NCBI GenBank assembly: GCA_016296185.1
Contig: JAEDJT010000066.1
Coordinates: forward strand, 1-5,287
DNA from: Bacilli bacterium
GTDB lineage: Bacteria > Bacillota_I > Bacilli_A > RF39 > UBA660
DNA length: 5,287 bases
Direction: 5' to 3'
The translations under genes were made by a program, and so were the position numbers. The notes under the pieces were generated by a model. The model was not told where the DNA came from. It was given only the letters and a program-made list of their open reading frames with translations, and did no database searches. Shown in pieces: positions 1 through 5,287 of this stretch; the first letter of the stretch is position 1, and each line of letters starts with the position of its first letter.

Positions 1-119
1 AAATATGTCTTTTTTTATTTTATGTTTATCAATATATAGCATTTTCAGGCGTTTTAAGACGTTTTTGTTGTTTTATTATTATTTATACTATTATTATATT
101 TTTATTTCTTATAACATAT

Positions 120-146
120 AAAAAAGTGGTAAGTTACCACTTTTTT
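120..146 (-). terminator. Intrinsic terminator of the pheST operon
   Basis: This is an almost perfect inverted repeat: AAAAAAGTGGTAA and TTACCACTTTTTT around a single central base, starting 2 nt after the pheT stop codon. In the minus direction the GTGGTAA-type stem is followed by six U residues, the classic form of a Rho-independent terminator. The A and T tracts are symmetric, so it could also stop rightward transcription coming from beyond the left edge; no rightward gene is visible to need this. Confidence 0.9.
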
Positions 147-148
147 CA

Positions 149-2518
149 TTAACTTCTTAATTTAGCACTTGTTTTAGCTTCTACTTCAGCAATTATCTTA
201 TTAAATACTTCCATTACGTCTGTTTCTAATAGTGTTTTGCTTGGATCTTTAAATACTAATTTAAATGCTATTGATTTCTTTCCAGGTTCAATATCTTTAT
301 ATATATCGAATGCTTCTACTGAATCTAATAATCTTCCACCAGATTTTTTAATTTGTGATTTGATTACTTCGCTTTCTACATCATTTTCTACAACGAACGC
401 TAAGTCTTTAATCATATCAGGATATTTAGAAGCTTCTTTATATTTAATTGGTTTAATTTGTTTATTATATAGTTTTGTCATTGATAATTCAGCTACATAT
501 AATTCATCTTTTTTATAACTAGGATGAACTCTACCGATAATACCAACTTCTTCTCTATCTATTAATACTTTAGCTGATATACCAGGATGTAATTCAGATA
601 CTTCTGCTTTAACAAATGAATATCTATTTTTAAATCCTAAGTAATCTAATAAATTTTCAATTATACCTTTTAATGTATAGAAATCACTTTTTACTATATT
701 GTTTGCACATTCGTTTATAATATAATTTCCACTCATTAATATTGAAATTTTTGTATCTTCTGTAAATTCTTTATCATATGTTTTTGCTATTTCATAAACA
801 TTAACATCTTCAACTTTTCTTGCTTTATTATATTCATATAAATTAATTAAACTTGGTAGTAATGATACTCTTATTGTTGATTTATCAATACTCATTGGAT
901 TTGGTAATGCCATTATTTCTTTATTTTCATAATTGAATTTTGAAGCCATATCTGGATTAGTTAATGTATAAGTTTTAACTTCATCTAATCCTAATGATCT
1001 TAATCTTCTTGAAATATTTTTTCTTATTCCAACATCTCCAACATATACACCACGTCTTGTTGATACTTTTGGTAATGTTGAAACTAAATTATGATATCCA
1101 TAGAATCTTCCAATTTCTTCTGCAATATCAGCAATATTAGCATCTACATCTAATCTTCTTCTTGGAATTGTTACTTTAAATACTTCTTTTTCTAATTTAT
1201 ATTCAAATTCTAATTTATTTAATTGTTCTTCGATATCTTTAATAGGAATTTCAAATCCTAATACTCTACTAATATCTTTTGAAGTGAATTCAACTTTCTT
1301 TTCTGTTTTATCAACAACATCGTGTAAAACAACTCCTGAACATACTTCTCCACCAGCGTATTGTTCTAATAATGAACAACATCTATTCATAGCTTCAATT
1401 GTATATTCATGATTTAATCCTTTACCATATCTTGTTGATGCTTCACTCTTCAATTGTAATCTATTTGCTGTATTTCTAATTGCTACTGAATCAAATATTG
1501 CTGCTTCAATAAAGATATTTTTTGTATTTTCATCAACTTCAGTGTTTTCTCCACCCATTACACCAGCAATACATGTAGGAATTTTTCCATCAGTAATTAC
1601 GATATCTGTATTAACTAATTCTCTATTTTGTCCATCTAATGTAACAATAGTTTCATCATCTTTGGCATTTCTAACTAAAACAGTTTTTCCTAATTTATCT
1701 GCATCAAAGAAATGTGTTGGTTGGCAGTATTCTAACATTACAAAGTTAGAGATATCTACAACGTTGTTAATTGGTCTCATACCAGCTGCGATAATTCTTT
1801 CTTTAATCCAATCTGGAGATTCTCCAATTTTTACATTTTTAACCATTTTACCCATGTAGAATGGACATTTATCAGTATCTACTTTTAATGTTACATAATC
1901 ATTAACATTATCTTTTATTTCTTTGTATTTAGCTTCTGGTAAAGTTACTTTTTTACCAGTTACTGCTGCAACTTCATATGCAAAACCGATATGGTAATAT
2001 ACGTCGTTATTTCTTCTCTTATGATAATCTAAATCATAAATTGTATCATCTAAACCTAAGTATGCAATTGGATCAGATCCAACAACTGCATCTTCACCTA
2101 ATTCAGTGATACCTGCTGCATATGTTTCTTCATTTTTTTCTTCTAATCCTAATTCAAATTTAGCGCAGATCATACCATTAGATTCTACGCCTCTGATTTT
2201 TCCTTCTTTAATTTCAAAATCACCAGGTAGTACTGCTCCAGGAAGAGCAACTATAACTTTAATACCTGCTCTAACATTTGATGCTCCACAAACAATTTGT
2301 CTTATTTTGTCTGTACCATCATTAACTTGGCATACATGTAGATGATCTGAATCTGGATGATCTACACATTCAACTACTTCACCTACTACTAAATTATCAA
2401 TATGATTAGTAATTACTTTTTCAATATTTAAGCCACCTTTTGTTATATTAACAGCTAATTCATTTAAATCAATTCCGTCAAGATTAATATAATCTTTAAC
2501 CCATTTCATACTTATCAT
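149..2518 (-). CDS. pheT: Phenylalanine--tRNA ligase beta subunit
   Basis: This is the beta subunit of the cytoplasmic alpha2beta2 phenylalanyl-tRNA synthetase. It binds and orients tRNA-Phe and carries the editing site that hydrolyses mischarged Tyr-tRNA-Phe. At 789 residues it has the normal bacterial length (about 790-805). Domains in order: N-terminal B1 part (1-40); EMAPII-like OB-fold tRNA-binding domain (about 42-152, with VVGEVVECVDHPDSDHLHVC); B3/B4 editing domain (about 215-385, with GMRPINNVVDISNFVM); B5 domain (about 405-478, ending DIAEEIGRFYGY); catalytic-like core (about 485-675, with HPGISAK at 644-650 and GRVHP at 662-666); and the ferredoxin-fold anticodon-binding domain (about 698-789). 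The chosen ATG lies 3 nt after the pheS stop; AGGGA inside the pheS end lies 13 nt upstream of it. An internal ATG at 2509 (MKWVKDY) would match the usual family N-terminus but has no visible ribosome binding site. In B5 the expected D-x5-D-x2-E-E metal motif has one extra residue (D457, D464, E467, E468). Confidence 0.97.
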   Translation of the reverse strand: MISMKWVKDYINLDGIDLNELAVNITKGGLNIEKVITNHIDNLVVGEVVECVDHPDSDHLHVCQVNDGTDKIRQIVCGASNVRAGIKVIVALPGAVLPGDFEIKEGKIRGVESNGMICAKFELGLEEKNEETYAAGITELGEDAVVGSDPIAYLGLDDTIYDLDYHKRRNNDVYYHIGFAYEVAAVTGKKVTLPEAKYKEIKDNVNDYVTLKVDTDKCPFYMGKMVKNVKIGESPDWIKERIIAAGMRPINNVVDISNFVMLEYCQPTHFFDADKLGKTVLVRNAKDDETIVTLDGQNRELVNTDIVITDGKIPTCIAGVMGGENTEVDENTKNIFIEAAIFDSVAIRNTANRLQLKSEASTRYGKGLNHEYTIEAMNRCCSLLEQYAGGEVCSGVVLHDVVDKTEKKVEFTSKDISRVLGFEIPIKDIEEQLNKLEFEYKLEKEVFKVTIPRRRLDVDANIADIAEEIGRFYGYHNLVSTLPKVSTRRGVYVGDVGIRKNISRRLRSLGLDEVKTYTLTNPDMASKFNYENKEIMALPNPMSIDKSTIRVSLLPSLINLYEYNKARKVEDVNVYEIAKTYDKEFTEDTKISILMSGNYIINECANNIVKSDFYTLKGIIENLLDYLGFKNRYSFVKAEVSELHPGISAKVLIDREEVGIIGRVHPSYKKDELYVAELSMTKLYNKQIKPIKYKEASKYPDMIKDLAFVVENDVESEVIKSQIKKSGGRLLDSVEAFDIYKDIEPGKKSIAFKLVFKDPSKTLLETDVMEVFNKIIAEVEAKTSAKLRS

Positions 2519-2521
2519 ATA

Positions 2522-3571
2522 TTATTCACTGTCCCTTCTATCGAAGTTCTTAACTTCTCTTAAATCTACATTATAGAAAGTTCTTATATCATTTATTCCG
2601 TATTTTAACATTGCTAGTCTTTCAGCTCCAAAACCGAATGCAAATCCATTCCATTTATCAGCTGGATATCCACACATATTTAATACGTTTGGATGAACCA
2701 TTCCTGCTCCACCTACTGTAATCCATCCACTATTTTTACATAAAGAGCATCCTTTACCTTTACATACAAAGCATGAAATATCCATTTCAACTGATGGTTC
2801 AGTAAATTGATAATAACTAGGTCTAAATCTTGTTTCTGTATCTGCTCCAAATAGTTTTTTAGCTACTTCTTCAAATGTACCTTTTAAATCACATAGTGAA
2901 ATTGGATCTTGTTCAACAAGTAAACCTTCAATTTGCATGAATTGATGAGAATGTGTTGCATCATCTGAATCTCTTCTATATGTTTTACCAGGACAAATCA
3001 TTCTGATTGGTTCTTTACCTTCATGAGCTAACATAACTCTTGCTTGAACACCAGAAGTTTGAGATCTTAATAATATTTCATCATCTTTTAGATAGAATGT
3101 ATCTTGTGCATCTCTTGCTGCATGTCCTTTTGGTATATTTAATAATTCAAAGTTAAATTTATCTAATTCAACTTCTGGTCCATCCACTACATCGTATCCC
3201 ATAGACATGAATACTTCTTCAGTTTCTTCTATTACTTTTTCTAATATAGATGGTGCACCATTATTAATTTTTGTACCAGGTAATGTAATATCGATTTGTT
3301 CACTTGCTAATTTAGCATTTAGTGCTTCTTCTTCATATTTTTTAATCTTTTCTTCAAATTTAGAATTAAGTTCTTGTTTTAAGTCATTTAAAAGCATACC
3401 AAAGTCTTTTCTTTCGTCATTTGATAATTCTTTCATATGAGAAGTTAATTCTGTTACAGGGCCTTTTTTACCCATATATAGAACCTTTAATTCATTTACT
3501 TCTTTAAGGTCTTTAGCTGATTCTATTTTTTCAACAGCTTCTTGTTTTAGTTTTTCTACTTGTTCTTTCAT
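2522..3571 (-). CDS. pheS: Phenylalanine--tRNA ligase alpha subunit
   Basis: This is the catalytic alpha subunit of phenylalanyl-tRNA synthetase, a class II enzyme that activates phenylalanine with ATP and transfers it to tRNA-Phe, working as alpha2beta2 with the PheT encoded next. The protein has 349 residues, the normal length. Residues 1-90 form the helical coiled-coil arm that contacts tRNA. The class II core follows, with motif 1 around GYDVVDGPEVE (125-135), motif 2 ICPGKTYRRDSDDATHSHQF (192-211), the conserved FTEPSVEMD (256-264) and motif 3 GFAFGFGAERLAM (309-321). Cysteines 267, 270, 275 and 278 form a CxxC-x4-CxxC knuckle often seen in bacterial PheS. The start at 3571 is set by GGAGGT (3584-3579), 7 nt upstream, and by the family-typical N-terminus MKEQVEKL. 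The frame stays open upstream to a GTG at 3634, but that codon is part of the T-box element, so the longer start is artefactual. Synthesis is controlled by the T-box leader. Confidence 0.98.
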   Translation of the reverse strand: MKEQVEKLKQEAVEKIESAKDLKEVNELKVLYMGKKGPVTELTSHMKELSNDERKDFGMLLNDLKQELNSKFEEKIKKYEEEALNAKLASEQIDITLPGTKINNGAPSILEKVIEETEEVFMSMGYDVVDGPEVELDKFNFELLNIPKGHAARDAQDTFYLKDDEILLRSQTSGVQARVMLAHEGKEPIRMICPGKTYRRDSDDATHSHQFMQIEGLLVEQDPISLCDLKGTFEEVAKKLFGADTETRFRPSYYQFTEPSVEMDISCFVCKGKGCSLCKNSGWITVGGAGMVHPNVLNMCGYPADKWNGFAFGFGAERLAMLKYGINDIRTFYNVDLREVKNFDRRDSE

Positions 3572-3578
3572 AACTTTT

Positions 3579-3584
3579 ACCTCC
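3579..3584 (-). promoter_or_regulatory. Ribosome binding site of pheS
   Basis: GGAGGT lies 7 nt before the ATG at 3571 and fixes the pheS start. It begins only 3 nt after the U8 tract of the leader terminator, so the decision in the leader is made immediately before the translation start. The overlapping ATG at 3586 (in AATGGAGG) is not a plausible start because it would itself contain the binding site. Confidence 0.9.
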
Positions 3585-3587
3585 ATT

Positions 3588-3646
3588 AAAAAAAATCTAA
3601 AACTAAGGGACGAAATTATATTCCGCGGTACCACCCTAATTCTAGA
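3588..3646 (-). terminator. T-box leader terminator with nested antiterminator
   Basis: TCTAGAATTAGGG (3646-3634) pairs with CCCTTAGTTTTAGA (3609-3596) over 13 pairs, counting two G-U pairs and one bulged U. Eight U residues follow directly (3595-3588), which fits an intrinsic terminator. The canonical T-box antiterminator can be drawn inside it: AGGG with CCCT, the 7-nt TGGTACC bulge, and GCGGAAT with ATTTCGT closing an ATA loop. The lower terminator arm shares TCTAG with stem III, so forming stem III would open the base of the terminator. The usual separate GGGACG arm downstream of CGTCCC is absent. Confidence 0.75.
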
Positions 3647-3807
3647 TAATCTAGCTCTTTAGTATAGATATAACGCATCTATGTGCGGCTCAACTCCAAC
3701 GATGAATTTCATTATATTATTTATCTTCGAATGCTTCCAGCCGATGACATTCAATCTCTAGTTAAGAACTTAATATAATTACTTAATTCGCCTTCAACGT
3801 TTAACTG
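3588..3807 (-). promoter_or_regulatory. T-box riboswitch leader with Phe (UUC) specifier
   Basis: This leader senses the charging state of tRNA-Phe and controls pheST. The T-box sequence AGGGTGGTACCGCGG is at 3637-3623; its UGG would pair with the free CCA end of uncharged tRNA. Stem I is recognisable: AGTA (3783-3780) followed by ATTATATTA (3779-3771), which pairs perfectly with TAATATAAT (3719-3711), then GAA (3710-3708). This AGUA/GAA pair is the usual loop-E arrangement. The specifier UUC (3706-3704) sits one base after GAA and matches the Phe anticodon GAA. A distal stem GAATG/CATTC encloses the loop with GGCTGGAAG. Downstream, CGCA-CATAGA-TGCG with a later TCTAT can form the stem IIA/B pseudoknot, and CTAGA-TTA-TCTAG (3654-3642) forms stem III. 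The 5' end is estimated from the promoter -10 at 3819-3814. Family assignment and amino acid specificity are firm; the detailed fold is my manual reading. Confidence 0.95.
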
Positions 3808-3824
3808 TGTTTTATTTTAACACA
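3806..3824. repeat. Inverted repeat over the pheST -10 box, possible operator
   Basis: TGTGTTAAAATAAAACACA on the minus strand has perfect 6-bp arms (TGTGTT and AACACA) around a 7-bp AT centre that includes the -10 hexamer. Position and symmetry would suit a repressor site. It has no following U tract, so it is a poor terminator for the upstream gene. The arms are short and the region is AT-rich, so chance is a real alternative. Confidence 0.35.
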
Positions 3825-3842
3825 ATAACTATAGCGTTTCAA
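3814..3842 (-). promoter_or_regulatory. Promoter of the pheST operon
   Basis: A sigma-A type promoter: -35 TTGAAA (3842-3837), exactly 17 bp spacer, -10 TAAAAT (3819-3814). Transcription would start near 3807, giving a leader of about 235 nt before pheS. The -35 hexamer begins at the base directly after the TAA stop of the upstream membrane-protein gene, so the two units abut without a terminator between them. An inverted repeat (TGTGTT/AACACA) spans the -10 box. Confidence 0.75.
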
Positions 3843-4679
3843 TTATTTCTTTGAAAATTCAACTATTTGATTATATATTGTTAAAATATCTTCTTTTTCT
3901 ATATCATTATAACTATTGATGATTTTATTTAATGCTTTTTTATCTTTTAATGATTTATAATCTTGTTCTAATTTTTCTAAAACAATTTTAATGCTTTCTT
4001 CATCAGTTAAATGATTATATGATTTTATTCTCATTATTCCATATTTAGTTTCTGTCTTAGAAACTGCTCCAATATATTCTTCGATTTTTCTATTAAATAC
4101 TGGTGTATTTAAACTCTCATATATCATAATTGCATAAGTTAGATTATTAACTGTATTTGTTTTGCTATTAATAATTGAAGAATATTTGTTTTTGTATTTT
4201 GCATATTGCATTACTACATTTTCTTTTTTATATTCTTTTTTCTTTTCGGCAATTACTACTTGTTTATCTTTAGTTGTAATTTTATATACATTTAATATAT
4301 AAATAATTATTAAGAACCATATAATTGATTTTATAGTTTCTGGATCTGGAATTACTGACTCAACATTTGATATAAAATAATTATAAGTAAATATACTTAA
4401 TGTAATACTAATAATACTATCTATTATAAAAGATATAGAGTTTTCTTTATTCTCTAATGTTATATTAGTTATATAAAAATTTCTTATAAATATTTCAAAT
4501 ACTACTATTAAATATACATTATTCTTTATAGATGGAATTAATGCACTTATTATGATTATGTATACAATAGGAATTAAAAATTGGTTTAATTTACTGTAAT
4601 TTTTGTTTTTAAAATAATTAAGTATTATAGTTAATGGTATTGTTAATAATACTTGTGATACTAGTGCTATTAGTGTCAT
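3843..4679 (-). CDS. Five-helix membrane protein with transglycosylase-like C-terminal domain
   Basis: I do not recognise a named family. The predicted 278-residue protein has a hydrophobic N-terminal half with about five membrane segments (roughly 2-23, 34-50, 54-70, 83-103, 117-134), then a lysine-rich soluble region (135-278). Within it, AIMIYES (Glu188-Ser189) followed about 25 residues later by KYGIMRIKS (212-220) resembles the 'ES ... GlMQ' motif pair of SLT/lysozyme-like lytic transglycosylases, in which the Glu is catalytic. Here the usual Gln of GIMQ is Arg. LTDEESI (224-230) and a charged helical tail follow. Charge distribution (KNKNYSK after helix 1, KITTKDK after helix 5) suggests that the C-terminal domain is cytoplasmic, which does not fit peptidoglycan cleavage. 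The start at 4679 is preferred because GGAG (4692-4689) lies 9 nt upstream; the ATG at 4685, which adds two residues, is only 3 nt from it. The gene has its own promoter and no terminator before pheST. The coding call is confident; the function is not. Confidence 0.85.
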   Translation of the reverse strand: MTLIALVSQVLLTIPLTIILNYFKNKNYSKLNQFLIPIVYIIIISALIPSIKNNVYLIVVFEIFIRNFYITNITLENKENSISFIIDSIISITLSIFTYNYFISNVESVIPDPETIKSIIWFLIIIYILNVYKITTKDKQVVIAEKKKEYKKENVVMQYAKYKNKYSSIINSKTNTVNNLTYAIMIYESLNTPVFNRKIEEYIGAVSKTETKYGIMRIKSYNHLTDEESIKIVLEKLEQDYKSLKDKKALNKIINSYNDIEKEDILTIYNQIVEFSKK

Positions 4680-4688
4680 TGTCATACA

Positions 4689-4695
4689 CTCCTTT
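4689..4695 (-). promoter_or_regulatory. Ribosome binding site of the membrane-protein gene
   Basis: AAAGGAG lies 3 nt before the ATG at 4685 and 9 nt before the in-frame ATG at 4679. The spacing favours the downstream start, which shortens the protein by two residues. Confidence 0.75.
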
Positions 4696-4706
4696 AATAG
4701 TTGTTT

Positions 4707-4735
4707 ATACTACTATAATTTATATCGATTGTCAA
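4707..4735 (-). promoter_or_regulatory. Promoter of the membrane-protein gene
   Basis: A perfect -35 TTGACA (4735-4730) is followed after 17 bp by TAGTAT (4712-4707), which matches the -10 consensus at four of six positions. A TATAAA three bases further on has a 20-bp spacer and is less likely. Transcription would start near 4700, leaving a very short leader before the ribosome binding site. The promoter begins 8 bp after the U tract of the preceding operon's terminator, so this gene is most likely its own transcription unit. Confidence 0.7.
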
Positions 4736-4743
4736 TGGACAAC

Positions 4744-4768
4744 AAAAAAAGTGGATATTAATCCACTT
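4744..4768 (-). terminator. Intrinsic terminator of the upstream two-gene operon
   Basis: AAGTGGAT (4768-4761) and ATCCACTT (4756-4749) form an 8-bp stem with a 4-nt loop, followed in the minus direction by a run of U residues reaching position 4744. The first two bases of the stem are also part of the TAA stop (4769-4767) of the 81-residue gene. It closes the operon formed by that gene and the VEQP-repeat gene. Confidence 0.88.
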
Positions 4769-5012
4769 ATATTTGTGATTTTAAAATTCTTGTTAAAATA
4801 ATTATTAACTCAGGATCTTTTACTTTATCAACATATGTATCTTGGCCATCAATTATTTCTTCTACAATTGCAACGTTTGTAGGAATAACATTCTTTTCTT
4901 CATCAACACCCATTACTAAGAAATATTTAACACCACCATACATTGTTTCATTTAAAACAACATATTTTTCATTGTTTTCTAAACTAATTATTGTATTTGT
5001 TCTTAAACTCAT
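4767..5012 (-). CDS. Small conserved-looking protein, possibly DUF1292-like
   Basis: The 81-residue protein is soluble and mixed in charge, with no signal peptide or membrane segment. Its layout (short beta-like segments ISLENNEKYVVLNET, VKYFLVMGVDEEKN and NVAIVEEI, an acidic stretch, then a C-terminal helix DPELIIILTRILKSQI) recalls small Firmicutes DUF1292/YrzB-type proteins. The match is only in general pattern, so I assign no function. Coding status is well supported: AAAAGGAG (5028-5021) lies 8 nt before the ATG, the gene follows the VEQP-repeat gene by 14 nt, and a strong terminator overlaps its stop. The stop codon of the upstream gene overlaps the ribosome binding site, so translation of the two genes is probably coupled. 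Confidence 0.85.
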   Translation of the reverse strand: MSLRTNTIISLENNEKYVVLNETMYGGVKYFLVMGVDEEKNVIPTNVAIVEEIIDGQDTYVDKVKDPELIIILTRILKSQI

Positions 5013-5026
5013 AGTTGCATCTCCTT

Positions 5027-5287
5027 TTATTGTGCAGATCCTAAACTATTTATATATTTGTCTAATTCATCTGCAATATTACTTGATACTATATTATCAT
5101 TTATATTTCCTGTGTCAACTGGTTGTTGCATAGTATCATTATTTATTTGTTGAATATCATTTGTTTGTGTATAAGAAACAACTGGTTCTTCAACTGGAGT
5201 TTCTTCTTCTATTGGTTGTATAATTGTTTGTTCAACAACTGGAACTTCTATTGGTTGTTCAACTGGTTGCTCGATTGGTTGTTCAAC
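5027..5287 (-). CDS. C-terminal end of a VEQP-repeat protein (partial)
   Basis: An open frame enters from the right edge and ends in TAA at 5029-5027, giving the last 86 residues of a protein whose start lies outside the window. The visible part begins VEQPIEQPVEQPIEVPVVEQ, a four-residue repeat rich in Glu, Gln and Pro. It continues with an Asn/Gln-rich, low-complexity segment and ends in a short predicted helix, ADELDKYINSLGSAQ. Such sequence is likely disordered or an extended spacer; Pro/Glu repeats of this kind occur in both cell-surface and cytoplasmic proteins, and no LPXTG or membrane anchor is seen at this end. The stop overlaps the ribosome binding site of the next gene, which makes an operon likely. 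The frame is credible because codon use matches the neighbours and a properly spaced downstream gene follows. The function cannot be told from this fragment. Confidence 0.8.
   Translation of the reverse strand, partial: VEQPIEQPVEQPIEVPVVEQTIIQPIEEETPVEEPVVSYTQTNDIQQINNDTMQQPVDTGNINDNIVSSNIADELDKYINSLGSAQ
5250..5287. repeat. 12-bp tandem repeat encoding (V/I)EQP units
   Basis: On the plus strand the units ATTGGTTGTTCA, ACTGGTTGCTCG and ATTGGTTGTTCA follow one another and a fourth unit is cut by the window edge. The period is 12 bp, exactly four codons, so gain or loss of units keeps the reading frame. The first and third units are identical, which points to recent duplication. Degenerate copies (VVEQ, IQPIEEE, PVEEPV) continue leftward. 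Confidence 0.8.

Noticed and set aside
1..119. Possible minus-strand extended -10 (TGCTATAT, around 35-42) and an imperfect palindrome CGTCTTAAAACG (51-62)
   Set aside because: No matching -35 at a good distance and no gene start is visible before the edge. In DNA this AT-rich such matches are expected by chance. I see nothing else in this stretch.
237..518. Plus-strand open frame of 93 codons
   Set aside because: It lies wholly antisense within pheT, has no convincing ribosome binding site and encodes no recognisable sequence.
1542..1859. Plus-strand open frame of 105 codons
   Set aside because: It is antisense to the PheT editing domain. Its hydrophobic composition is a by-product of the reverse complement of AT-rich codons.
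2106..2345. Plus-strand open frame of 79 codons
   Set aside because: It is antisense to the PheT tRNA-binding domain and has no independent support.
3207..3440. Plus-strand open frame of 77 codons
   Set aside because: It is antisense to the N-terminal part of pheS. Its Ser/Phe-rich composition is typical of a shadow frame.
3579..3609. Sequestration of the pheS ribosome binding site by CCCUUA of the T-box leader
   Set aside because: The pairing with UGGAGG has a C-A mismatch and two G-U pairs across an 18-nt loop, so it is too weak to propose as the main mechanism. It is kept only as an alternative in the T-box finding.
3572..3634. N-terminal extension of PheS from a GTG at 3634 (21 extra residues starting MVPRN)
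   Set aside because: The GTG and following codons are the T-box sequence and terminator. The GGAGGT site and the family-typical N-terminus place the start at 3571.
5007..5020. Alternative start ATG overlapping the ribosome binding site upstream of the 81-residue gene (ATGCAACTATGA)
   Set aside because: It is in another frame and reaches a stop after three codons. The ATG at 5012 has proper spacing and gives the full open frame.

Overview
The window is a very AT-rich, tightly packed stretch of bacterial chromosome in which every recognisable gene lies on the minus strand. The low-GC codon use, exclusive TAA stops, strong AGGAG-type ribosome binding sites and a T-box leader in front of pheST point to a Firmicutes/Bacillota-type organism, possibly a gut Bacilli or Erysipelotrichia-like lineage. 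Tryptophan is encoded by TGG in pheS and pheT, so nothing suggests the Mycoplasma code. The exact taxon cannot be read from this window.

Layout in the direction of transcription, right to left. (1) 5287-5027: the C-terminal 86 residues of a protein with Val/Ile-Glu-Gln-Pro repeats, running off the window edge. (2) 5012-4767: an 81-residue protein of unknown function, 14 nt downstream and apparently in the same operon; the operon ends in a strong intrinsic terminator whose stem overlaps the stop codon. (3) 4735-3843: a separate unit with a consensus-like promoter and a gene for a predicted five-helix membrane protein. Its C-terminal domain carries a motif pair resembling lytic transglycosylase/lysozyme-like domains. 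(4) 3842-149: the phenylalanyl-tRNA synthetase operon. Its promoter begins directly after the preceding stop codon, followed by a T-box leader of about 200 nt with a UUC (Phe) specifier codon, then pheS and pheT separated by 3 nt, and a terminator directly after pheT. (5) Positions 1-119 are AT-rich and hold no feature I can support.

The pheST unit is a self-contained regulatory circuit: uncharged tRNA-Phe should be read by the leader and raise synthesis of the alpha2beta2 enzyme that charges it. The main points for a second look are the way the T-box antiterminator is nested inside the only visible terminator hairpin, an inverted repeat covering the pheST -10 box, and the transglycosylase-like domain whose predicted topology places it on the cytoplasmic side. 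I found no mobile element, CRISPR array, tRNA or rRNA.
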